Assembly: GCF_014170335.1 (NCBI RefSeq)
Contig: NZ_LZZS01000015.1
Location: forward strand, 1 to 64,000
Origin: Achromobacter sp. UMC46
GTDB taxonomy: Bacteria; Pseudomonadota; Gammaproteobacteria; Burkholderiales; Burkholderiaceae_B
Length of the DNA stretch: 64,000 nt
Direction of reading: 5' to 3'
Under the pieces are notes generated by a model. It was not told the origin of the DNA. It ran no database searches and worked only from the letters and a program-made list of their open reading frames with translations. A program made the translations under genes and the position numbers. Positions 56,977 through 64,000 of this stretch are shown one piece after another. Each line of letters opens with the position of its first letter. Positions within the stretch are counted from its first letter, which is position 1.

Positions 56977-57996
56977 CTAGCGCACCGGCCAGCCGTACAT
57001 CAGGCCGCCGTCGCGGTACGACGCGTTCAAGCCGCGCGACAGCTTCAGCGGGCTGCTGGGGCCCAGGTTCTTTTCAAAGCTCTCGCCGTAGTTGCCGATG
57101 TGCTTGATGATGTTGAACGCCCACTTGTCGTCCACGCCCAGGTTCTTGCCCATGCCCGGGGTCACGCCCAGCAGGCGTTGCACGTTGGGGTTGGTGCTTT
57201 TCAGCATCTCGTCCACGTTCTTCGACGTGATGCCGTATTCCTCGGCTTCGAGCATGGCGAACATCGTCCAGCGGACCACGTTGAACCATTGCTCGTCACC
57301 CTGGCGAACCATCGGGCCCAGCGGTTCCTTCGAGAAGTTCTCGGGCAGGATGTCGTACTTTTCCGGGTTCTCAAGATTGGTGCGGGCCGCGGCCAGTTGC
57401 GACTTGTCGCCGGTGAACGCGTCGCAGCGCCCCACGGCGAAGGCGCGGATGATCTCGTCCAGGCGTTCCACGACCACCGGCTTGAAGACGATGTTCTGCG
57501 AGCGGAACCAGTCGGACAGGTTCAGTTCGGTGGTGGTGCCGGGCTGCACGCACACGGTCGCGCCATCCAGCTCCTTGGCGCTCTTCACGTTCAGGGACTT
57601 GTTCACCATGATGCCCTGGCTGTCGTAGTAGTTCACGCCGACGCCGATCAGGCCCAGGGTCGTGTCGCGCGTCAGGGACAGGGTCGTGTTGCGCGGCAGG
57701 ACGTCCACTTCACCCGACTGCAACGCGGTGAAGCGCTGCACGGCGCTGACCGCCATGATCTTCGCTTTGGAGGCGTCGCCGAACATGGTGATGGCAAGCG
57801 CGCGGCACAGGTCGACGTCCAGGCCAATCCATCCGCCCTTGCTGTCGTTCACGGAGAAGCCCGCCACACCCGTGGAGACGCCGCACTGGACGAAGCCCTT
57901 GTTCTTCACGCTGTCGAAAGTCACGCCGGCGTTGGCAGCGGCCCAGGACGAGAGGAATAAGGCGGTGCCTGCCGCAACATGTTTGAGTGCTTTCAT
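56977..57996 (-). CDS. General amino-acid ABC substrate-binding protein (AapJ/YhdW-like)
   Basis: 339 residues from ATG 57996 with GGAGACACC in front. Signal peptide AAGTALFLSSWAAANA; the mature chain VTFDSVKNKGFVQCGVSTGVAGFS is the characteristic AapJ start. GLDVDLCRALAITMFGD, VDVLPRNTTLSLTRDTTLG and DGATVCVQPGTTTELNLSDWF follow the family. It should bind one or several L-amino acids. No permease genes are adjacent. A LysR gene lies 110 bp upstream on the same strand and may regulate it. Confidence 0.92.
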   Translation of the reverse strand: MKALKHVAAGTALFLSSWAAANAGVTFDSVKNKGFVQCGVSTGVAGFSVNDSKGGWIGLDVDLCRALAITMFGDASKAKIMAVSAVQRFTALQSGEVDVLPRNTTLSLTRDTTLGLIGVGVNYYDSQGIMVNKSLNVKSAKELDGATVCVQPGTTTELNLSDWFRSQNIVFKPVVVERLDEIIRAFAVGRCDAFTGDKSQLAAARTNLENPEKYDILPENFSKEPLGPMVRQGDEQWFNVVRWTMFAMLEAEEYGITSKNVDEMLKSTNPNVQRLLGVTPGMGKNLGVDDKWAFNIIKHIGNYGESFEKNLGPSSPLKLSRGLNASYRDGGLMYGWPVR

Positions 57997-58106
57997 GGTG
58001 TCTCCGCGCAGAATGCGCATGGTATTCGTCCGCCGGTAGGCGGATGTGCGCGGAATGGTAGCTATCGGGCCGAGGCGGGAATATCAGGGAATTCCCGTTA
58101 AATCCA

Positions 58107-59084
58107 CTAAGCGGAATTTGCGTCGCAATAAGGGCAATCGGAATCGGCACGCTTGCCGGCCTCTGGTTTCCTGTCTTCCATACCGGTTTTTCCCTCATGA
58201 AAGCACTCGTGCGACAACCATTGGCTCAGCCGGTCATAGCTTTCCATATTGCTGCGCCAATTGGGCGCGCACAGGTAGTAGCCAAGCGGACTTTCGAACG
58301 TGCGGTCGAAGACATCGACCAGTTGCCGGGTCGCCAGCTCTTTTTCGATCAGGCAGTGCGGCATCAACGCGACGCCGAACCCTGACGAAGCAGCCTGGAT
58401 AATCATCGAAAAAAGATTGAACCCCGGCCCGAACCGCGCGCGGTCATAATCGCCGATATACGTGGAAAACCAGTATTCCCACGACAGCGGAATCTCAATG
58501 TGCTGCAGCAGCGTGCATCGCTTGATGTCTTCCAGGCTGCTTATCGGATGCTGTTCCAGATATTCCGGTGAGCAGACCAGCCGGGTTTCCCGGCCAGTCA
58601 AATACATGGCATTCCCGTCGTGCCAATCGCCGTATCCATATTGGATCGACGCATCGAAATCCAGTTCGGTGCTTTTGTAATCGGCCACGCTGTAACGGAC
58701 GAAGTTGATGGAGATGTCCGGGTTGACGTCTCGGAACGTCTTCAAGCGCGGGAACAGCCATTGCGCCGCGAAGGTGGGGGCGGCCGATACGTTCAGCGAC
58801 TTGGCGGACTGCTGCGTGGCCATGACCTGCGACGTGGCGCTTTCCAGCGTGTGCAACGCCGGCCGGATCAGGCTCAGGTAGGTGGCGCCCATGCGGGTCA
58901 GTTGCAGGCCGTTGGTGGCGCGGATGAACAGCGCGTGCCCCAGGTAGCTTTCCAGCGTCGCGATGTGCCGGCTGATGGCGCTTTGCGTGACGAACAGCTC
59001 TTTGCCCGCCTTTGAAAACGACAAATGACGGGCCGCCGCAGTAAACGCATTCAACTCGGAAAGGGTGGGGCAGCGACGTCTCAT
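58107..59084 (-). CDS. LysR-family regulator (GcvA-like)
   Basis: 325 residues. RRRCPTLSELNAFTAAARHLSFSKAGKELFVTQSAISRHIATLESYLGHALFIRATNGLQLTRMG is the GcvA-branch DNA-binding domain, and NVSAAPTFAAQWLFPRLKTFRDVNPDISINF opens the effector domain. The C-terminus has an extra tail ending CPYCDANSA with a CxxC pair, not typical of the family. It is divergent from the amidohydrolase-MFS-GAF operon, with a textbook LysR box in between, and upstream of the amino-acid binding protein. Confidence 0.9.
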   Translation of the reverse strand: MRRRCPTLSELNAFTAAARHLSFSKAGKELFVTQSAISRHIATLESYLGHALFIRATNGLQLTRMGATYLSLIRPALHTLESATSQVMATQQSAKSLNVSAAPTFAAQWLFPRLKTFRDVNPDISINFVRYSVADYKSTELDFDASIQYGYGDWHDGNAMYLTGRETRLVCSPEYLEQHPISSLEDIKRCTLLQHIEIPLSWEYWFSTYIGDYDRARFGPGFNLFSMIIQAASSGFGVALMPHCLIEKELATRQLVDVFDRTFESPLGYYLCAPNWRSNMESYDRLSQWLSHECFHEGKTGMEDRKPEAGKRADSDCPYCDANSA

Positions 59085-59091
59085 AGGGGGG

Positions 59092-59108
59092 TATGAGTAA
59101 TGCTCATA
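59092..59108. promoter_or_regulatory. LysR box (T-N11-A dyad)
   Basis: TATGAG-TAATG-CTCATA, perfect 6-bp arms and 5-bp centre, 8 bp from the LysR start and 120 bp from the divergent amidohydrolase start. Position and form match an autoregulatory LysR binding site. Confidence 0.65.
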
Positions 59109-59228
59109 AGGCTGTTCGAATTTGTGTCGGATACCTAAGGGGAGACCCGGTATCGGACGTTTGGATTGTACCGGTAGAGTTGGCCATGCTGAATTTCCTG
59201 CATGTCGAACGGATAGCGTGATTTATTT

Positions 59229-60458
59229 ATGAAGCCGGTTGTTGTCAAGAATTGCAAGATTTTGAATACCCGATCGTTGGCGCTTGAGGCCGCGGCGAAT
59301 GTGCTGATCGAGGACGGGATCGTCTCCCGCATCAGCGCCGACGATCTGGCGTTGCCCGATGCGCAGGTGATCGATGCCAAGGGCATGACTTTGATGCCCG
59401 GCATGATCGATTGCCACGTGCATGTGGTGGCCTCGTCGTTCAATCTGGGCCGCGTGGCGGCCTTGCCGAACGCGCTGGCGCTGCTGCGCGCCCTGCCGAT
59501 CATGCAGGGCATGCTGGACCGGGGCTTCACGTCGGTGCGGGATGCCGGCGGGGCGGATTGGGCGCTGGCGCAGGCGGTGCTGGACGGGGTGATCGACGGG
59601 CCGCGCCTGTTCTGCTCGGGCAAGGCGTTGTCGCAGACCGGCGGGCACGGCGATTTCCGTCAACGCAATGACGAGCTGGATCCTTGCCCGTGCTCGGTCA
59701 AGGTCGGCAATATCGGCCGGGTGGTGGATGGCGTGGACAACTGCCGCCTGGCGGTGCGCGAAGAAATCCTGAAGGGCGCAACGCAGATCAAGGTCATGGC
59801 GTCGGGCGGCGTGGCTTCGCCCAATGATCCGATCCAGAACCTGGGCTTCTCCGAGGCGGAACTGATCGCCATCGTGGAAGAGGCCAACAATGCCAATACT
59901 TACGTGATGGCGCATGCCTACACGCCGCGGGCGATCTCGCGCGCCGTGCGCTGCGGCGTGCGCACCATCGAGCACGGCAACCTGGTCGACCGCGAGGCGG
60001 CGCTTGTCATGAAGGAGCACGGCGCCTACATGGTGCCCACGCTGATCACCTATGAAGGCCTGGCCAATGACGGCGAGCGCTATGGCTTGCCGTCGGACTC
60101 CGTCAAGAAAATCGCCACGGTGCGCACGCACGGACTGAAGGCGCTTGAGATCCTGGACGAGGTTGGCGTGAAGATGGGCTACGGCAGCGACCTGCTGGGC
60201 GAAACCCACTACATGCAGGCCGACGAACTGGTGCTGCGGGCCCGCGTGCTGGGCAATGCCAAGGTCATCCAGCAAGCGACGCTGACCGGCGCCGAGATCC
60301 TGAACCAGGAAGGCTTGCTGGGCGAGGTCTGCGAAGGCGCTTATGCCGACCTGCTGCTGATTGACGGCAATCCGCTGGACGACATCGCGCTATTGACCCG
60401 ACCCGATTCGATCAAGCTGATCATGAATCGCGGCCTGCTGCACAAGAACGCCTGCTGA
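59229..60458 (+). CDS. Metal-dependent amidohydrolase (imidazolonepropionase/prolidase-like)
   Basis: 409 residues. Metal ligands of the amidohydrolase fold are visible: HxH in MIDCHVHVVAS, the probable carboxylated Lys in TQIKVMASGG, His in MAHAYTPRAI, His in TIEHGNLVD and the final Asp in YGSDLLGETHYMQ. It belongs to the branch of imidazolonepropionase-like and Xaa-Pro/organophosphate hydrolases. It starts an operon with an MFS importer and a GAF protein and would hydrolyse the imported compound. No ribosome site is evident before the ATG; substrate unknown. Confidence 0.88.
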   Translation: MKPVVVKNCKILNTRSLALEAAANVLIEDGIVSRISADDLALPDAQVIDAKGMTLMPGMIDCHVHVVASSFNLGRVAALPNALALLRALPIMQGMLDRGFTSVRDAGGADWALAQAVLDGVIDGPRLFCSGKALSQTGGHGDFRQRNDELDPCPCSVKVGNIGRVVDGVDNCRLAVREEILKGATQIKVMASGGVASPNDPIQNLGFSEAELIAIVEEANNANTYVMAHAYTPRAISRAVRCGVRTIEHGNLVDREAALVMKEHGAYMVPTLITYEGLANDGERYGLPSDSVKKIATVRTHGLKALEILDEVGVKMGYGSDLLGETHYMQADELVLRARVLGNAKVIQQATLTGAEILNQEGLLGEVCEGAYADLLLIDGNPLDDIALLTRPDSIKLIMNRGLLHKNAC

Positions 60459-60494
60459 CGTTCGTTTCTTCCCCTTTCTCCGGAACTCTCCACC

Positions 60495-61850
60495 ATGTAT
60501 TCCGTATCAGACCGCCTGGAGCGGCTGCCATTCTCAAGCTTCCATTTCCGGCTGCTGATGATCGGCGGCCTGGGGCTTGCCTTTGAAGCGCTGGACGCTG
60601 GCATCATCGCGTTCATCATCCCCTCGTTGCGCGTGCAGTGGGGCCTGTCCACCGGGCAGATCGGCTGGATCGCCAGCAGCACCTACGTGGGCTTTCTGGT
60701 CGGTGCGCTGTTCTCGGGGATTCTGGGCGACCGCTACGGCCGCAAGAAGATCATGATGTGGGCGCTGCTGCTGTTCTGCGTGGCGACCTTCATCAACGCC
60801 TTCGCCCGGAACTATCACGAGTTCTACATTCTGCGCATGATCGCGGGCATCGGCATGGGGGCGGAAGGCGCCATCATCGCGCCGTATCTGGCGGAGTTCG
60901 TCAGCAGCAAGTACCGTGGCCGCTTTACGGGCGCGCTGGCCGGCTTCTTCTCGTTCGGCTTCGTGATGTCGGCCTTGTTGGGCTATTTCATCGTGCCGCT
61001 GAGCGACGACGGCTGGCGCTGGATCATGATTATCGCGTCGGTGCCTGTCGTGTTCTTGCTGTGGTGGCGCAAGTCGCTGTTCGAGTCTCCCCGGTGGCTT
61101 GAGCATACGGGGCAGACCGTCGAAGCCGACCGCATCTGCTCTGCGATCGAAGCTGAAGTGCAGCAGAAGCTGGGCCGTCCGTTGCCCACGCCGATCTCCA
61201 CCCGCAAGGCCGGTTCCGCCGCCGCTGTCCCGCAGAGCGCGATGGCCAAGCTGGCGTCGCTGTTCTCGAAGACCTATCTGGGCACGACGATGCTGGTCTG
61301 GGTGTTCTGGATCACCGTGCTGTTCTGCTACTACGCCTTCCTGGTGTGGATTCCCAGTCTGCTGGTCGAACGCGGGTTCACCATCACCAAGAGCTTCTCG
61401 TACACCATCCTGATCTACCTGTCGCAGATCCCAGGCTACTTCTCGGCCGCGTATTTCAACGACAAGATCGGCCGCAAGTACACGATCCTGATCTACATGC
61501 TGCTGTCGTGCCTGTCGGCGCTGGGCCTGGCGTTGGCCAGCGGCGAACATCAGATCATCATGCTGAGCATGCTGCTGTCCTTCGGCATGAATGGCGTGAT
61601 CGCGGGCCAGTACACCTACACAGCCGAGATCTATCCCACGTCGATCCGGGCGACCGGCATGGGCGCGGCGTCCGCCTTCGCACGGATCGGCTCGATCGCT
61701 TCTCCGACCATCGTCGGCGTGGCGTATCCGGTGCTGGGTTTTGCGGGGGTGTTCGCGATGATGACGGCGATTCTGCTGGTCGGCGGCCTTGGCATCCTGT
61801 TCTTCGGCAAGAACACGCGTGGCGTGGTGCTTGAGGAGATCAACGCATGA
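60495..61850 (+). CDS. MFS transporter (aromatic-acid/niacin-type symporter family)
   Basis: 451 residues with about 12 helices. LGLAFEALDAGIIAFIIPSL is the helix-1 motif with the conserved Asp, GILGDRYGRKKIMMWALLL is motif A, RMIAGIGMGAEGAIIAPYLAEFVSSKYRGRF is typical of the AAHS/sugar-porter group, and YFNDKIGRKYTILIYMLL is the second motif A. YTAEIYPTSIRATGMG completes the signature. It most likely imports the substrate of the neighbouring amidohydrolase. Followed by a 4-bp ATGA overlap with the GAF gene. Confidence 0.9.
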   Translation: MYSVSDRLERLPFSSFHFRLLMIGGLGLAFEALDAGIIAFIIPSLRVQWGLSTGQIGWIASSTYVGFLVGALFSGILGDRYGRKKIMMWALLLFCVATFINAFARNYHEFYILRMIAGIGMGAEGAIIAPYLAEFVSSKYRGRFTGALAGFFSFGFVMSALLGYFIVPLSDDGWRWIMIIASVPVVFLLWWRKSLFESPRWLEHTGQTVEADRICSAIEAEVQQKLGRPLPTPISTRKAGSAAAVPQSAMAKLASLFSKTYLGTTMLVWVFWITVLFCYYAFLVWIPSLLVERGFTITKSFSYTILIYLSQIPGYFSAAYFNDKIGRKYTILIYMLLSCLSALGLALASGEHQIIMLSMLLSFGMNGVIAGQYTYTAEIYPTSIRATGMGAASAFARIGSIASPTIVGVAYPVLGFAGVFAMMTAILLVGGLGILFFGKNTRGVVLEEINA

Positions 61851-62392
61851 CGGCGGCATCCGTGTTTTCGCCTTGGGCCGGGTATGCGCGCGCCTTGGGG
61901 CTGGCAAGCGGCCGCCAGAAGCAGTGGGACGTGGTGTCCGGGTTGCTGGAAGCGGCCTTCGGACACCGGCTCTTCACCGCGCTGCTGTATCTGGAGGAAC
62001 ATCGTCTGATGAAGCGCCTGCACACCTCTGACGAAAGCATCAGCCCGCTGGGCGGCTTCAAGGCGACGGGAAGTGGCCCCTGGTCGCGCCATGTGCTGGA
62101 GCAAGGGCGTTTGTATGTCGCCAGCAACGAAGACGATGTGCGCTCGGTGTTTTCCGAGGCGCCCATGCTGATCGGCCGAGGCCTGCAATCGGCATTGAAT
62201 ATCCCCGTGCGTCACGAAGGCCGGGTGATCGGTTCGCTGAACCTGCTGGCCGGCCGTCACGCCTATGACGAGGCGGATCAGGATCTGGCGGCGGTCATCG
62301 CCGGCCTGTGCGCGCCTATCTTTCTTGAGGAAATGCGGGCTGCGCAGTCGGCGGCGGCGCAGGTGGACCGGTCTCAGCTGGATAGCGTCTGA
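61847..62392 (+). CDS. Stand-alone GAF-domain protein
   Basis: 181 residues: one GAF domain and little else. KQWDVVSGLLEAAFGHRLFTALLYLEEHRLMKRLHTSDESISPLGGFKATG, SRHVLEQGRLYVASNEDDVRSVF and RGLQSALNIPVRHEGRVIGSLNLLAGRHAYDEADQDLAAVIAGLCAPIFLEEMR follow the GAF layout. There is no kinase, cyclase or DNA-binding output domain, so it may be a ligand-binding partner or an enzyme using the GAF fold. Translation is coupled to the MFS gene (ATGA). It overlaps the convergent molybdopterin dehydrogenase by 19 bp. Confidence 0.82.
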   Translation: MTAASVFSPWAGYARALGLASGRQKQWDVVSGLLEAAFGHRLFTALLYLEEHRLMKRLHTSDESISPLGGFKATGSGPWSRHVLEQGRLYVASNEDDVRSVFSEAPMLIGRGLQSALNIPVRHEGRVIGSLNLLAGRHAYDEADQDLAAVIAGLCAPIFLEEMRAAQSAAAQVDRSQLDSV

Positions 62393-64000
62393 GCCGGCTC
62401 GGCCAGCACGGCGCGCACTGCGTCGGGCGTGAAGGGCGCCTCAAAGAAGCGCCGCCCCGTGGCGTCGAAAACCGCGTTGGCGATGGCGGCGGGGCCGGGC
62501 ACCGAGGCGGACTCGCCCGCGCCCATGGGCGGTTCGTCCTGCCGCGGCATCAGCAGCACGTCGATGGGGGGCAAGTCCTTGAAGCCGATGATGGGGTAGC
62601 CGCCCCATTCGCGGCTGGCCACGCCCGCTGCGTCGAAATCGACTTTTTCCAACAGGCTGCGGCTTAGCGTCTGGTTGACGTTGCCGTGGATCTGGTGGCG
62701 CACGCCGTCCGGGTTCACGACCATGCCGGTGTCTTGGCCGACGACGATACGTTCGACGTGGATGCGGCCGGTGGCCGGGTCGACGCGCAGGTCGATGACC
62801 CAGGCGGCCCATGCGGCGCCGAACCCGGGGAACTTGCTGTGCACGTAGCGGGCGTACGCGACGCCCCGGCCGCGCAATTGGCCGTCGGCGCCGGGCGTGC
62901 CGCGGCTGCCTGGCGTCAACGGGCGCCATTGTGCGCGTTCGGCCGTGGCTTCGATCAGCGCGATGGCGCGTTGGTCGTCCAGATGGCGAACCCGGTATGC
63001 GACAGGATCGGCGCCGGCCGCGTGGGCCAGCTCATCGATCATGCATTCATGCGCGAAGGAATTGGGCAGTGCCGACACGCCGCGCAGCCAGGACGCGCGC
63101 ACCAGCGGCGCCATGTCGTGGCAGACGACGCGCCGGTTTCGGTAGCGGTAGGGCGGCGCCGCGGTGCGGTCGCCCATTTCCAGCGTGCGCGGCTCGGCGG
63201 AAATCGCGCCGGTCAGCAATAACGCCAGGATGGGCGCGTCGTTGGACGGGTAGCGCACGGCGAAGTCGTAGGCCAGCAGGTCGCCGCTGGCGTTGATCGC
63301 GGCGCCCACGTCCATCAATTGCCCCGTGCCCTTGGGTTCCCATTGGTGTTCCTGTTCGCGGGTGAGCTGCACGCGGACCGGCGCGCCGACCGCGATGGAC
63401 AGCAATGCCGCGTCGGCGCAGACGTCGTCGGCGCAGTTGCGGCCGTAGCAACCCGCGGCCTCCAGCCGGACAAGGTCTATCTGGCCTTCGCCCAGTTTCA
63501 GCAGGCGGTCCAGGTCGGTGCGCAGCATGTGCGGGTTCTGCGACCCCGTCCAGACCGTCAGGCGGCCATCGCGGTAGTCGGCGACGGCGCACGAGGGGCC
63601 GATGGAGGCATGCATCTGGTATGGCCAGACGTAGCTTCGGCGCAGATGCGTGGCGGCGTCGGCGCATGCCGTGTCGACGTCGCCGTCTTCAATCAGCGGC
63701 CGGCCGCGCGCGGGTTGGGCGCGGATGGCGTCGGCAAGGTTGTCCAGGCGGGGCGCGGGCGGAATGGGCTTCCAGCGGACTTTCAGCGCCCGCATCGCGG
63801 CGATGGCCTGTTCTTCACGATCCGCTACGACGCCGATGAAGTCGCCCTGCGTCACGACCTGTACGTTGCCGGGCAGGTACGCGACGGATTCGCGGTCCAC
63901 GTCGATCAGGCAATGGCCGATGAAGTCGCCGGCGTCGCGTCCCGGGTGGGGCGGGCGGACGACGCGCCCGTGGCGCATGCCCGGCACGCGTACGTCGTGC
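62374..64000 (-). CDS. Xanthine dehydrogenase-family molybdopterin-binding subunit, 5' end beyond the window
   Basis: At least 537 residues; the reading frame continues past 64000, so only the C-terminal part is seen. It is a large Moco subunit (CoxL/XdhB-like): TVWTGSQNPHMLRTDLDRLLKLGEGQIDLVRLEAAGCYGRNCADDVCADAALLSIAVG, RASWLRGVSALPNSFAHECMIDELA and GMVVNPDGVRHQIHGNVNQTLSRSLLE are family motifs, and PMGAGESASVPGPAAIANAVFDATGRR holds the catalytic Glu. Hydroxylates an N-heterocycle or aldehyde at the Mo site. Nicotinate dehydrogenase-type proteins are one option. It converges on the amidohydrolase-GAF operon; a shared pathway is possible but unproven. Confidence 0.88.
   Translation of the reverse strand, partial: HDVRVPGMRHGRVVRPPHPGRDAGDFIGHCLIDVDRESVAYLPGNVQVVTQGDFIGVVADREEQAIAAMRALKVRWKPIPPAPRLDNLADAIRAQPARGRPLIEDGDVDTACADAATHLRRSYVWPYQMHASIGPSCAVADYRDGRLTVWTGSQNPHMLRTDLDRLLKLGEGQIDLVRLEAAGCYGRNCADDVCADAALLSIAVGAPVRVQLTREQEHQWEPKGTGQLMDVGAAINASGDLLAYDFAVRYPSNDAPILALLLTGAISAEPRTLEMGDRTAAPPYRYRNRRVVCHDMAPLVRASWLRGVSALPNSFAHECMIDELAHAAGADPVAYRVRHLDDQRAIALIEATAERAQWRPLTPGSRGTPGADGQLRGRGVAYARYVHSKFPGFGAAWAAWVIDLRVDPATGRIHVERIVVGQDTGMVVNPDGVRHQIHGNVNQTLSRSLLEKVDFDAAGVASREWGGYPIIGFKDLPPIDVLLMPRQDEPPMGAGESASVPGPAAIANAVFDATGRRFFEAPFTPDAVRAVLAEPAQTLSS

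Noticed and set aside
1-64000. tRNA or rRNA genes and an origin of replication
   Set aside because: No cloverleaf-like or rRNA-like stretch and no dnaA-box cluster were recognised when reading both strands by eye.

Overview
The window is high-GC DNA with the dense, mostly native gene content of a beta-proteobacterium of the Alcaligenaceae, most likely Achromobacter or a close Bordetella relative. This is inferred from gene style and from the MexEF-type efflux operon, many LysR regulators, many stand-alone solute-binding proteins and a BKACE-family gene; no rRNA or tRNA is present to confirm it.

Layout. 1-10.9 kb: an RND efflux operon of MexE-MexF-outer-membrane type on the minus strand behind a perfect 22-bp terminator stem, a divergent LysR regulator, an AI-2E-family membrane protein, a phytanoyl-CoA-dioxygenase-like protein and an IclR regulator. 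10.9-13.3 kb: a gene-poor repeat zone holding alternating 22/23-bp tandem repeats, two about 163-bp inverted-repeat-bounded elements that share a conserved core but have different, self-complementary arms, and a complete-looking IS256-family element between them. 13.4-22.1 kb: a five-gene minus-strand catabolic operon (FAD-linked 2-hydroxyacid dehydrogenase, polyamine-type binding protein, ATPase, fused two-domain permease, DapA-family lyase) divergent from an FMN-dependent 2-hydroxyacid dehydrogenase and proC, with two strong dyads between them. 22.1-32 kb: a drug-efflux-like MFS protein with divergent XRE regulator, an SdsA-type alkylsulfatase, membrane proteins of unknown function, the YqjI/YqjH metal-responsive regulator and ferric reductase pair with a clear 28-bp operator, and an isocitrate-lyase-family enzyme with divergent LysR.

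32-41.8 kb: two adjacent giant exported WG-repeat proteins, a cupin, a 79-residue orphan integrase-type arm DNA-binding domain translationally coupled to an AllA-like protein, a zinc-ribbon-like protein and a DUF1254/DUF1214 lipoprotein. 41.8-50.9 kb: LysR with a convergent BKACE/binding-protein/SDR operon, a DUF1508 protein, and an FGGY-kinase plus ribose/fructose-type ABC cluster. 51.3-54.6 kb: a visibly AT-richer, probably acquired island with a toxinless HigA-like regulator, a C5 cytosine methyltransferase and a 509-residue putative PD-(D/E)XK endonuclease. 54.7-64 kb: a UvrD-like helicase with a C-terminal DUF5710-like tail, an amino-acid binding protein with LysR, and an amidohydrolase/MFS/GAF operon converging on a molybdopterin dehydrogenase that runs off the window.

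The strongest candidates for something undescribed are the covarying inverted-repeat element pair flanking the IS, the HigA-controlled restriction-modification island with its 29-bp operator, and the twin WG-repeat proteins with matching Cys-WP-Cys ends. All function statements rest on reading translated motifs; no database search was run.
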